Source of the DNA: Paenibacillus sp. FSL R7-0337
GTDB taxonomy: Bacteria; Bacillota; Bacilli; Paenibacillales; Paenibacillaceae
DNA length: 64,000 nucleotides
NCBI RefSeq assembly: GCF_037969875.1
Contig: NZ_CP150218.1
Coordinates: 7,130,001-7,194,000 of the forward strand
Direction of reading: 5' to 3'
The notes beneath the pieces were generated by a model that saw only the letters and a list, made by a program, of their open reading frames with translations, made no database searches and was not told the DNA's origin. The first letter of the stretch is position 1. Each line of letters begins with the position of its first letter. This document shows positions 25,159 to 33,478 of this stretch, one piece after another. The position numbers and the translations under genes are program-made.

Positions 25159-26064
25159 ATGAATGACTACCTTGCGGGATTAACTACAGAAGCCGTGAAT
25201 CCGGACACCCTGATGATTGATGAATGTACAACTGAACAAATGGTCCAGTTAATGAATCAGCAGGATGCTCTGGTCTCCGCAGCCGTCGCTAACGAAATTC
25301 CGCAGATTGCAAGGGCGGTAGATATTCTGCACAACAGGCTGTCTGCCGGCGGGAGAATGTTTTACATAGGAGCCGGCACATCCGGAAGATTGGGTGTTTT
25401 GGATGCTTCCGAATGTCCTCCTACCTTTGGTACAGATCCTTCCCTGGTACAAGGATATATCGCTGGGGGTGATATTGCTTTACGGAATGCGGTTGAAGGC
25501 TGTGAAGACGATGAGGAGGAAGGGATCTCATTAGTCGAAAGCATCGGGGTGACAGAGCAGGATGTAGTTATCGGCATTTCGGCAAGCGGGAGTGCCAAGT
25601 TTGTGATTTCAGCTTTGGCGAAGGCGAAGGAGCTTGGGGCAGCTACCATCGGTGTGTGCAACAACAAGGACTCCAAGTTTGAACCCATTGTAGATATTTG
25701 TATTTCACCTGTTGTAGGACCGGAGGTCATTAGCGGCTCGACCCGGTTAAAGGCGGGAACGGCTCAAAAGCTGGTGCTTAATATGCTTACAACATGTACT
25801 ATGGTCAAATTAGGGAAAACGTATAACAACTTAATGGTTGATTTAAAAGCCAGCAATTTCAAGCTGATAGACCGCTCCCTCCGCATTATTATGAATACGA
25901 CGGGGGTAGAGACCCAAGCTGCCTCAGAGACACTTAAAAAAGCAGGAATGAATTGTAAGCTGGCCATCATGATGATTAAAACGGGGTTAGATGCAAAGGC
26001 GGCAGAAGAAGCGCTTGAAGCAAATGGAGGACGCCTCAAACAAGCGATCCTATCATTGAATTAG
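25159..26064 (+). CDS. murQ: N-acetylmuramic acid 6-phosphate etherase
   Basis: Cleaves the lactyl ether of MurNAc-6-phosphate to GlcNAc-6-phosphate and lactate in the cytosol. It is 301 aa, the family length. The SIS domain shows MFYIGAGTSGRLGVLDASECPPTFG, GISASGSAKFVISAL and GSTRLKAGTAQKLVLNM, and the glutamate in DASECPPTF is the expected catalytic region. The C-terminal UBA-like helix pair ends KQAILSLN. ATG 25159 has GGAGG 6 nt upstream; the frame is open further back without an SD. It is the first gene of the salvage operon, 22 nt before the transporter lipoprotein gene. Confidence 0.95.
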   Translation: MNDYLAGLTTEAVNPDTLMIDECTTEQMVQLMNQQDALVSAAVANEIPQIARAVDILHNRLSAGGRMFYIGAGTSGRLGVLDASECPPTFGTDPSLVQGYIAGGDIALRNAVEGCEDDEEEGISLVESIGVTEQDVVIGISASGSAKFVISALAKAKELGAATIGVCNNKDSKFEPIVDICISPVVGPEVISGSTRLKAGTAQKLVLNMLTTCTMVKLGKTYNNLMVDLKASNFKLIDRSLRIIMNTTGVETQAASETLKKAGMNCKLAIMMIKTGLDAKAAEEALEANGGRLKQAILSLN

Positions 26065-26086
26065 AAAATCGAGGAGGCTGCTATCG

Positions 26087-27526
26087 ATGAAAAAAAGAAA
26101 TGGTTCAACGCTGCTTTTGTCAGCAATCATGATGATGTCGCTGTTATCCGCCTGTGGAGGGAACGCAAATAACACTGCGGATTCTGCAAATTCCGGAAAC
26201 ACAGGCAGCGGCGGTGCGGGAAAAGATACAATAACTGCATTATTACCTCCGGTATCGGCTAATTACCAGGCCCGCTTTGCTGATATGGAAAAAGAATTTA
26301 ATGCACTGCATCCTAATTTGACGCTGAAAATCGAACCGGCGAGCTGGGAAGATATGACACAAAAGCTGGATACACAAGTCAATGCAGGCTCCCCTCCGGA
26401 TATTGCCTGGATCGGTGCCTCCGGACTTTCGAAATATGCAGCACTAGATGTACTAATCGATCTGAACCCAGTCCTGTCTGACGAAGTTAAGGCGGATTAT
26501 GACGAAGTTCCAATGAAGTATTTTCAATTGGGGAACGCCCAGTACGGCCTGCCCGCGTATATGGAAATCCACACCATCGGCGGTAATAAACAATTCCTTG
26601 AAGAAGCCGGAATTGACTGGAAGAGTATTCAGCAAAACGGCTGGACCTATGATGAGTTCCGGAAAGCTATTGCAAAAGGCGTAGTAAAAAATGATAAAGG
26701 TGAAACCAGCCGTTACGGTTTCGTATTCGCGACCTCCGGTGTAACTTCTAAAGATTACCTGGCTATTCTTGCTAAAACTGCGGGTCTGCCGGATTACTTC
26801 GACAAGGACCTCAAATACACGTATACAAGCAAAAAATTCCTGGGCCTGCTGACAGCGATCCGTGAAATGATCGACGATGGTTCTATGCCTAAAGAGTTAA
26901 GCTCCATCGATGCCGGCAAACGCTGGAATATGTTCCTGACCGGCCAAACGATGATCACCGGTAAAGGCTTGTCGGCATTTGAAAACTCCGCCCGTCTGAA
27001 CAATGAGAAAATTAAAGCGAACGATGGATCAGCTGTTGCGGATTCGATCGAAGTGGATTACATTTCACTTCCTGTACCAACCTTCAACGGTGCCGATTAT
27101 ATCCCTACTTCCATAGTAGATGGTTATATCGCACTCCGTGGTAAAAAAGAGCCTTCAGAAGAACATATCAAAAATATTGCCCTGGCGGTGAATTTCCTGT
27201 CTTCCGGTTCGATTGCTGCCAACTATAGTAATGAGCTGTTCTTAACACCAATTACCGAGTCTGCACGTAAAGCAGAAGTGCTTGAAAAATTCCCGCGTAA
27301 CGAAGACAACGTAGCTGCAGGTAAAGCAATGATGGCCAAAGCGCTCCCGGCCCGCACAGATATTCCTACGGAGCAGGCTGCTGAAGCGCTCAAAATTGAA
27401 ACAGAAGTGATTATTCCTAAACTGCAGGCATTGCTTGCCGATGAGATTACCCCGCAAGAGATGTATGATGCAGTTAAAGCATCTGCCGTCAAATCCTTCG
27501 GTGAAGATGGTGTGGTCGCTGACTAG
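26087..27526 (+). CDS. ABC transporter solute-binding lipoprotein (CUT1 type)
   Basis: A family 1 extracellular sugar-binding protein of 479 aa. The signal peptide ends in lipobox LLSACGG (Cys near residue 23), followed by a Gly/Ser/Asn linker. The mature domain shows typical features: MEKEFNALHPNLTLKIEPASWEDM near the N-terminus and GSPPDIAWIG. Its position directly after murQ suggests it binds MurNAc, a GlcNAc-MurNAc disaccharide or an anhydro form; this is inference. A double hairpin lies between it and the permease genes, which may raise its level relative to the permeases. Confidence 0.9.
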   Translation: MKKRNGSTLLLSAIMMMSLLSACGGNANNTADSANSGNTGSGGAGKDTITALLPPVSANYQARFADMEKEFNALHPNLTLKIEPASWEDMTQKLDTQVNAGSPPDIAWIGASGLSKYAALDVLIDLNPVLSDEVKADYDEVPMKYFQLGNAQYGLPAYMEIHTIGGNKQFLEEAGIDWKSIQQNGWTYDEFRKAIAKGVVKNDKGETSRYGFVFATSGVTSKDYLAILAKTAGLPDYFDKDLKYTYTSKKFLGLLTAIREMIDDGSMPKELSSIDAGKRWNMFLTGQTMITGKGLSAFENSARLNNEKIKANDGSAVADSIEVDYISLPVPTFNGADYIPTSIVDGYIALRGKKEPSEEHIKNIALAVNFLSSGSIAANYSNELFLTPITESARKAEVLEKFPRNEDNVAAGKAMMAKALPARTDIPTEQAAEALKIETEVIIPKLQALLADEITPQEMYDAVKASAVKSFGEDGVVAD

Positions 27527-27554
27527 ATTGCCATATAGGCCGGCATGTGAAGTG

Positions 27555-27620
27555 AAAGCTGTACGAAGCTTAAACGTACAGCTTTCCTTCTGAATGTAGG
27601 CAAGCAGAAGGTACTTTTTT
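27555..27620 (+). terminator. Tandem hairpins with T-tract inside the operon
   Basis: First stem: AAAGCTGTACG (27555-27565) with CGTACAGCTTT (27575-27585), 11 bp perfect. Second stem: CCTTCTG (27586-27592) with CAGAAGG (27605-27611), followed by TACTTTTTT. This looks like a partial terminator or transcript stabiliser between the binding-protein and permease genes. Confidence 0.7.
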
Positions 27621-27641
27621 GAAGAAGAGAGGTGCGGCCCA

Positions 27642-28544
27642 ATGAATCAATTGTTGACCAAAAGAAAAAAGCTGAAGCTCGAAAGTGACTCTGGCTGGGG
27701 ATACGCGTTTATCGCAGTAGCACTTATTGCATTTTCTTTATTTACTGCCTATCCGGTAATCAATGCCTTTATAATCAGCCTGCAGAAATATCGTCCACTA
27801 GGGTCCACTTATGTCGGCCTGGAGAACTTCGTCAATTCCTTTTCAGATGAGCTGTTCTGGAAAGCGCTGAAAAATACATTGGTCTATACGCTGTTAACCG
27901 TTCCATTTAATATTTTACTGTCCTTCCTTGTTGCCATTCTGATTATGCCTTTTAAGAAAAAAACACAAACTATATTTAAAGCGGTATATTATTTGCCGGC
28001 TGTAGCTTCAGGGGTATCTCTTGCTGTCGTATGGCTGTGGATCTTTGATCCGCTAAAATCAGGTATTGCCAATCAAGCGGTCGGACTTTTTGGTATCAGT
28101 AATCAGAACTGGCTGGGTTCGAGTGCAACGGCCATGTTTTCACTTGTATTAATGTCCTGGCTGTCAAGTCATGGTACAGCGATCATTATCTATCTGGCTG
28201 CACTGCTCAGTATTGATAACAGTTATTATGAAGCAGCTGATATTGATGGGGCGACTTTTTTGCAAAAGCTGCGGTATATTGTCATTCCTTTCCTTAAGCC
28301 AACAACGCTATTCCTGCTGGTTACAGGGGTCATAGGTTCCTTCCAGGTGTTCCAGAACGCTTATCTGATGACAGGCGGCGGACCAGACCATGCCACAACC
28401 ATGGTGGGATTGTTAATCTTTAACAATGCGTTCACATATTTCGAGTTTGGGGAGGCAGCGGCCCAATCCTTGCTTCTGGCAGCGGTTATTGCCTTGATCT
28501 CATTCTTCCAATTTAAGATTTTAGGTAAAGACATAGAATACTAG
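27642..28544 (+). CDS. ABC sugar permease, MalF-like
   Basis: An inner-membrane permease of 300 aa with six hydrophobic spans. The EAA loop EAADIDGATFLQKLRYIVIP (about 200-219) docks to the ATPase. TAYPVINAFIISL and LTGGGPDH-like (MTGGGPDHAT) are typical of CUT1 permeases. AGAGGTG lies 8 nt before ATG 27642. It pairs with the MalG-like gene 17 nt downstream. Confidence 0.92.
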   Translation: MNQLLTKRKKLKLESDSGWGYAFIAVALIAFSLFTAYPVINAFIISLQKYRPLGSTYVGLENFVNSFSDELFWKALKNTLVYTLLTVPFNILLSFLVAILIMPFKKKTQTIFKAVYYLPAVASGVSLAVVWLWIFDPLKSGIANQAVGLFGISNQNWLGSSATAMFSLVLMSWLSSHGTAIIIYLAALLSIDNSYYEAADIDGATFLQKLRYIVIPFLKPTTLFLLVTGVIGSFQVFQNAYLMTGGGPDHATTMVGLLIFNNAFTYFEFGEAAAQSLLLAAVIALISFFQFKILGKDIEY

Positions 28545-28561
28545 GAAAGGGGCAGAAACCT

Positions 28562-29422
28562 ATGGGGTTGTTCAACAATAATATCAAAAGCAAAGGATCG
28601 CTGTTCGCCCGTAATGGTCTGATCATTACAGCCCTTCTCCTGTTTGCCGCAGCGACCATTTTCCCGATATACTTTATGATCATTTCCTCGTTCGGTGATC
28701 CGGTAGAAGCTGGCGCAATGAGCTATTCGCTGATCCCGGCAAAGATTTCCTTTGAGTCTTATAAATTCTTTTTTAACTTCAGCGCCCATTCCTGGGATTG
28801 GTTAAAAAATTCTTTTATTGTAGCAGCTTGTATTACGGTATCAAACGTATTTTTCGCCACGCTTGCAGGATACGCTTTTGCCAAAATGAAATTTAGAGGA
28901 AAAGGCATTCTGTTCGCTATTCTGCTGGGGTCCATGATGATCCCTACTCAAGTCACCCAGGTTCCGCTGTATATATTGATCGTGAATATTTTTGAATTGC
29001 AAAATACGTATACAGCGCTGATTATGCCGAGCATTGTCACGGTGTATAACATTTTTCTGGTCAAGCAGTTCATGTCCTCCATTCCGGTGGAAATTATTGA
29101 AGCTGCCAAAATCGAAGGCTGCTCCCAGCCTAAAATCTTCTGGTATATCATTATGCCGCTGTCCAAAACGGTTATGGCCGTGCTGGCCATCCTGACGTTT
29201 ATGGCAGCATGGAATGACTTCTTCTGGCCGTTCCTGGTTACCAACACAATGGATATGCAGACGATTCAGGTGGGACTCAAAAACTTCCGTTTTGCGAATA
29301 CCACTTACTTTGCACCTATGATGGCCGGGGCAACCATTTCTGCCGTTCCGATGTTTATTTTGTTCTTCAGCCTACAGAAGTATTTCCTTGAAGGAGTAGC
29401 CGTCGGAGCGGTGAAAGGATGA
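28562..29422 (+). CDS. ABC sugar permease, MalG-like
   Basis: A 286-aa partner permease with six spans and the EAA loop EAAKIEGCSQPKIFWYIIMP. The C-terminus ends in LEGVAVGAVKG, the standard MalG-type tail. No ATP-binding subunit is encoded nearby, so the importer must use a shared MsmX-type ATPase encoded elsewhere (inference). Its stop overlaps the anmK start in ATGA. Confidence 0.92.
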   Translation: MGLFNNNIKSKGSLFARNGLIITALLLFAAATIFPIYFMIISSFGDPVEAGAMSYSLIPAKISFESYKFFFNFSAHSWDWLKNSFIVAACITVSNVFFATLAGYAFAKMKFRGKGILFAILLGSMMIPTQVTQVPLYILIVNIFELQNTYTALIMPSIVTVYNIFLVKQFMSSIPVEIIEAAKIEGCSQPKIFWYIIMPLSKTVMAVLAILTFMAAWNDFFWPFLVTNTMDMQTIQVGLKNFRFANTTYFAPMMAGATISAVPMFILFFSLQKYFLEGVAVGAVKG

Positions 29423-30642
29423 TGGGCGGCCCAGCTGAAGTAAATGTTACCTATCTGGTTGGCTTGATGTCCGGCACATCGGTAGACGGTATTGATGCAG
29501 CGGTAATTAAACTTTCGTCTACGACGGACACAGAGTATGGAATAAAGACGGAATTACTGGCTTTTGAGAATACTCCGTTTCCAGCGCATGTCAGAAGTTC
29601 GATATTCGAGCTGTTTGATCCTTCCAAGGCTACGGTGGATAAGGTAGGCGCAATGAACATGTGGCTGGGGGAATTATACGCCCGGGCAGTAGTGTCGGTG
29701 ATCCGCAACTGCGGGCTTGCGCCTTCCCAAATATTTGCGATAGGATCCCATGGCCAAACGATCTATCATGCACCGGAAGAGAAGAGGATGGACGGCTATA
29801 ACCTGCACTGTACGGTACAGATCGGAGAAGGTGCAGTGATAGCGAACCGGACGGGCATTCCCTGCATATCAGATTTTCGGGTTGCTGACATGGCAATGGA
29901 TGGACAGGGAGCGCCTTTGGTGCCTTTTACTGAATATTTATTGTTTAACCATCCGGAGAAAACATCACTTTTGCAGAATATTGGAGGAATAGGGAATGTA
30001 ACGGTTCTTCCTGCCAATGCTTCTCCCGAAGAGGTGTATGCCTACGATACAGGGCCCGGAAATATGATTATTGACGGTCTTGTATCCCATTTATTTGCGC
30101 CAATGACGATGGATGCCGGTGGTGAAATTGCTGCGGGCGGTGAGGTTATTGATCAGCTTTTGAAATGGATGCAGCAGGATGAGTATTATACGCTGCCTTT
30201 ACCGAAATCTACGGGCAGAGAACGGTTTGGACAACAATATGTTGCTCAAATACTTCAGATGATGGAGGCGAATCGCTGGAAAGCTGAGGATGTAATTGCC
30301 ACGGTAACACGCTTGACAGCATGGAGTATTGCCGACAGCTATGAACGTTATATTGCCCCGCAGCATCAGGCTCAGCGATTGCTGGTTGGCGGCGGAGGGA
30401 GCTATAACCCGACGTTATTGCGCGATTTGCGGCAGTTATTTGCTCCCTTCGGAGTGCAGGTGCTGACACAGGAGGATATTGGCGGCAACAGTGATGCCAA
30501 GGAAGCCGTTGCTTTTGCTGTGCTGGCTTATCATACGATGAGACGTCTGCCGAATAATATCCCTCAGGTAACCGGAGCTTCCCGGCCGGTAGTCATGGGC
30601 AAAATTTCTTGGCCCTACCCGGAACACAGGGGGTTGGAATGA
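29419..30642 (+). CDS. anmK: Anhydro-N-acetylmuramic acid kinase
   Basis: Opens and phosphorylates 1,6-anhydroMurNAc to MurNAc-6-phosphate, the MurQ substrate. It belongs to the ASKHA fold. Signatures are LVGLMSGTSVDGIDAAVI at the N-terminus, GSHGQTIYHAPE, NIGGIGNVTVLP, AYDTGPGNMIID and the C-terminal VGGGGSYNPTLL. It is 407 aa, the family length plus a short tail. Anhydro sugars come from lytic transglycosylase products, so its presence here broadens the pathway beyond plain MurNAc. It is coupled to both neighbours by ATGA overlaps. Confidence 0.95.
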   Translation: MMGGPAEVNVTYLVGLMSGTSVDGIDAAVIKLSSTTDTEYGIKTELLAFENTPFPAHVRSSIFELFDPSKATVDKVGAMNMWLGELYARAVVSVIRNCGLAPSQIFAIGSHGQTIYHAPEEKRMDGYNLHCTVQIGEGAVIANRTGIPCISDFRVADMAMDGQGAPLVPFTEYLLFNHPEKTSLLQNIGGIGNVTVLPANASPEEVYAYDTGPGNMIIDGLVSHLFAPMTMDAGGEIAAGGEVIDQLLKWMQQDEYYTLPLPKSTGRERFGQQYVAQILQMMEANRWKAEDVIATVTRLTAWSIADSYERYIAPQHQAQRLLVGGGGSYNPTLLRDLRQLFAPFGVQVLTQEDIGGNSDAKEAVAFAVLAYHTMRRLPNNIPQVTGASRPVVMGKISWPYPEHRGLE

Positions 30643-31610
30643 TGCAAATCAGACTCTTCTCCATGGAAGATTTTTCTGGAGTGGTCGCGCTCTGGAACCG
30701 GGAGGCTACGAAGTATGACTACAAGCCGTTTACCGAACAGGAATTTCAGGACACATTTATTAATCATGCTTATTTCGATGCGGAGTGTATGTGGGTAGGC
30801 TTTAATGAACAAGGGATTGTAGGTTTTGCAGCCGGCTGCAGCGGGGATGACCTTCCGCTCGGCGATGTGGCGGGCTATATTACGACCGTAATTATAGATT
30901 CGGGTGCCGCTTCTTTAGAGCTGTACGATGCCTTTTTGCAGCGCATGGAAACAAGGTTCCGGCAGCTTGGGAAAAGTCAGGCGGAGGTGTTGTTCTTTAA
31001 CCCTGTTAAGCTGAAATGGACGATTCCAAGCGCACCGCAGCATGAACACAATAATGCCCCGGGTATTAGTACAGACCAGCCGTTATATGATGCTTTAATC
31101 GCTAGAGGGTATGCAGACCGGGCGACACAATGCGGCATGCACCTGAAGCTGGGTGACTTTAGTGTTCCTGAAGATATTGCAGTCAAAGAAAGCAAAGCAA
31201 ACAGAGAAGGCTATCAGGTTACTCATTATGCCCCCGCTGTTCATAAAGGGCTTGAAGCCATGCTTGCAGCCCTGCAGAATCCGCAGTGGGAGAGGGATGT
31301 AGCAGCATTTGTAAAGAATGGTGAACCTCTTGTGGTGGCAGTTCATGGCAGTGAGGTTGTGGGTTTTGCAGGTCCAATTATGGTCGAACCGGATGGCCGG
31401 GCATTTTTTTGCGGGATCGGGGTACACCCGGAGTATGAGGGACATGGTCTGGGCAGTGTCCTGTTTTTCCGGATGGTTGAAGCTTTTCAGACTGCAGGTT
31501 GTCAATATATCTCTTTGTTCACTGGCAGCAATAACCCGGCTCTTCGAATCTATCAAAAAGCAGGATTTCTTGTTGAAAAACAATTTTCCATATTGCGGAG
31601 GGAGCTGTAA
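30639..31610 (+). CDS. Tandem-GNAT N-acetyltransferase
   Basis: A 323-aa protein with two GNAT-like halves. The C-terminal half (about 190-323) has a good acetyl-CoA motif, VHPEYEGHGLGS, and the YQKAGF signature. The N-terminal half (about 1-150) keeps the fold pattern but lacks an obvious Q/RxxGxG/A loop and may be degenerate. ATG 30639, overlapping the anmK stop as ATGA, is preferred over upstream in-frame codons. Its place in a peptidoglycan-sugar operon suggests N-acetylation of glucosamine or muramic acid from de-N-acetylated wall; no direct evidence supports this. Confidence 0.8.
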   Translation: MMQIRLFSMEDFSGVVALWNREATKYDYKPFTEQEFQDTFINHAYFDAECMWVGFNEQGIVGFAAGCSGDDLPLGDVAGYITTVIIDSGAASLELYDAFLQRMETRFRQLGKSQAEVLFFNPVKLKWTIPSAPQHEHNNAPGISTDQPLYDALIARGYADRATQCGMHLKLGDFSVPEDIAVKESKANREGYQVTHYAPAVHKGLEAMLAALQNPQWERDVAAFVKNGEPLVVAVHGSEVVGFAGPIMVEPDGRAFFCGIGVHPEYEGHGLGSVLFFRMVEAFQTAGCQYISLFTGSNNPALRIYQKAGFLVEKQFSILRREL

Positions 31611-31612
31611 GG

Positions 31613-32317
31613 ATGAGCGGAAAGTTGACGGTCTTAGCGATTGGAGCGCATGTTGGGGATGTGGAATTGGCGTCCGGCGGTGTACTGGCCAGCCATAGCT
31701 TAAAAGGAGACCGGATCGTAACCTTGGCTTTAACTCCAGGTGAAAGAGGCGTGCCGGCCGGGCAGGATATGAAGGAGTACCGCCAGCAAAAAATCAAAGA
31801 GGCAGAGAGTTTCGCTGATATGCTGGGCGGTGAAGCCGTTGTTTTTGATTATTGTGACGGAGAGCTGCCAGACAATCAGGAGATTCGGCTGGAGGTCTGC
31901 GATGTGATCCGCCGCGTGAAGCCGGACATTATCATCACCCATTGGAGAAACAGTATGCATAAGGATCATGCTCTGACCCATCATATCGTGAACGATGCAA
32001 GGTTTTTTGCCAGCCTGTCCTCTTTTGAGCGTGAGCTTCCTGCTCATTTTGCCGCAAAGCTGTATTATTCGGAAAACTGGGAAGATGCTGTGGACTATGT
32101 CCCTTACGTATACGTGGATTTTGATCAGGCGGCTTATGATTTATGGATTGAGGCGTTAGGCCAGCATTGGTTTGTGACGAACAGCAAATCTTTTAAATAT
32201 ATGGATTACTATAAAGCGTTGGCCGTTGTCCGGGGCTGTGAAGCAAGAAAAACCTATGCCGAAGCCTTCATGGTCCCTGCCGAGACGATGAAAATCAGAC
32301 AATCGGGGCTTGCGTGA
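31613..32317 (+). CDS. PIG-L-family deacetylase with altered HPDD motif
   Basis: A zinc-dependent N-deacetylase fold of 234 aa, related to enzymes that deacetylate GlcNAc-type sugars. The usual AHPDDxE motif is AHVGDVE here (residues about 11-17). The zinc-binding His and second Asp remain, but the first Asp, the expected general base, is Gly. The later HKDH motif with the third zinc ligand is intact (THWRNSMHKDHALTHH). Either it belongs to a subfamily with another base or its activity differs. It sits 2 nt after the GNAT gene and overlaps the namZ frame, so it is clearly part of the operon. Confidence 0.8.
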   Translation: MSGKLTVLAIGAHVGDVELASGGVLASHSLKGDRIVTLALTPGERGVPAGQDMKEYRQQKIKEAESFADMLGGEAVVFDYCDGELPDNQEIRLEVCDVIRRVKPDIIITHWRNSMHKDHALTHHIVNDARFFASLSSFERELPAHFAAKLYYSENWEDAVDYVPYVYVDFDQAAYDLWIEALGQHWFVTNSKSFKYMDYYKALAVVRGCEARKTYAEAFMVPAETMKIRQSGLA

Positions 32318-32318
32318 T

Positions 32319-33461
32319 ATGGTATTAAACGGGATTGATTCTATTGTGAAGTATCTTCATCTGTTCAAAGGTAAACGTGTGGGGTTAATTACCGCGCCGA
32401 CAGGGCTTACCAAAGATTTCAGATCCACCATTACGATATTACACGAGAATTGTAATCTTACGGCCATGTTCTCGCCTGAACATGGTGTCCGCGGCGATCT
32501 GGATGCAGGGGCATTAGTGGAGACGTATACGGACCCTTTTACCAATGTTCCGGTCTACAGCCTGTACCGCAAAGATTCCAAACGTTTAACAAAGGAAATG
32601 CTGGAGAAGGTAGATATCCTTGTGTATGATATCCAGGATGTTGGTGTACGGTATTATACCTTCATTTATACGATGCTGTATGCCCTTGAGGATTGTGCTG
32701 CGGCAGGCGTGGAATTTGTTGTTCTCGACCGGGTGAATCCGCTGAACGGGGTGAACGTGGAAGGGAATATCCTACAGCCCGCCTTCAAATCCTTTGTCGG
32801 GAATTATGAGCTGACTGTCCGGTACGGCCTGACCGCAGGTGAAGTGGCTGTCATGGCCAATGATCAGATGAACTGGAAGGCATCGCTTCATGTCGTTCGT
32901 CTGGAAGGCTGGGAACGGAGCATGTCTTTCCCGGATACAGGCTTAACCTGGGTTCATCCTTCACTGGGAATTCCCCGGTATGAAACCGCGCTGTTATATA
33001 CAGGCACCTGCCTATTTGAGGGAACAAACTGCTCTGAAGGAAGAGGCACAACCTTCCCCTTTGAAATGATTGGGGCTCCCTTTATTGAGGCGCAGCAGCT
33101 GGCAGATGAGATGAATGCATTGCGCCTTCCAGGCGTGTATTTCCGTCCGGTTCATTTCAAACCAACGTCCTCTAAGCATTCTGGAGAGCTGTGCGGCGGC
33201 GTTCAATTATATATTACAGACCGCCAGGTGATCAAGCCGTTAGAGGTAGGCGTAACCTTATTATTTACGATCAGGGACTTGTTTGAGCCGTTTGCATTTC
33301 TGCCTCCCGTGAAGGAGGGCTCACGTCCTTTTATTGACTTATTGGGTGGAAGCAGCATCTACCGGACGAAGGATATTCAGGCTAAGCAGCTGCTCGAACA
33401 GTTTGCAGAGGACAGCAGGCAATTTGCAGAAATGAAACAGCAGTATCATTTATATCACTAG
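32319..33461 (+). CDS. namZ: Exo-beta-N-acetylmuramidase NamZ (DUF1343)
   Basis: The DUF1343 family includes B. subtilis YbbC/NamZ, which removes MurNAc from the non-reducing end of peptidoglycan fragments. Family landmarks are FSPEHGVRGDLDAG, YDIQDVGVRYYTFIYTM, LDRVNPLNG, PSLGIPRYETALLYTG and FEGTNCSEGRGTTFPFE. No signal peptide is present: the N-terminus is MVLNGIDSIVKYLHLFKGK, and a TTG three codons earlier would not add one. B. subtilis NamZ is secreted, so this copy probably acts in the cytosol. ATG 32319 lies just after the PIG-L stop. Confidence 0.9.
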   Translation: MVLNGIDSIVKYLHLFKGKRVGLITAPTGLTKDFRSTITILHENCNLTAMFSPEHGVRGDLDAGALVETYTDPFTNVPVYSLYRKDSKRLTKEMLEKVDILVYDIQDVGVRYYTFIYTMLYALEDCAAAGVEFVVLDRVNPLNGVNVEGNILQPAFKSFVGNYELTVRYGLTAGEVAVMANDQMNWKASLHVVRLEGWERSMSFPDTGLTWVHPSLGIPRYETALLYTGTCLFEGTNCSEGRGTTFPFEMIGAPFIEAQQLADEMNALRLPGVYFRPVHFKPTSSKHSGELCGGVQLYITDRQVIKPLEVGVTLLFTIRDLFEPFAFLPPVKEGSRPFIDLLGGSSIYRTKDIQAKQLLEQFAEDSRQFAEMKQQYHLYH

Positions 33462-33478
33462 CGGATGGTGAATAGCGG

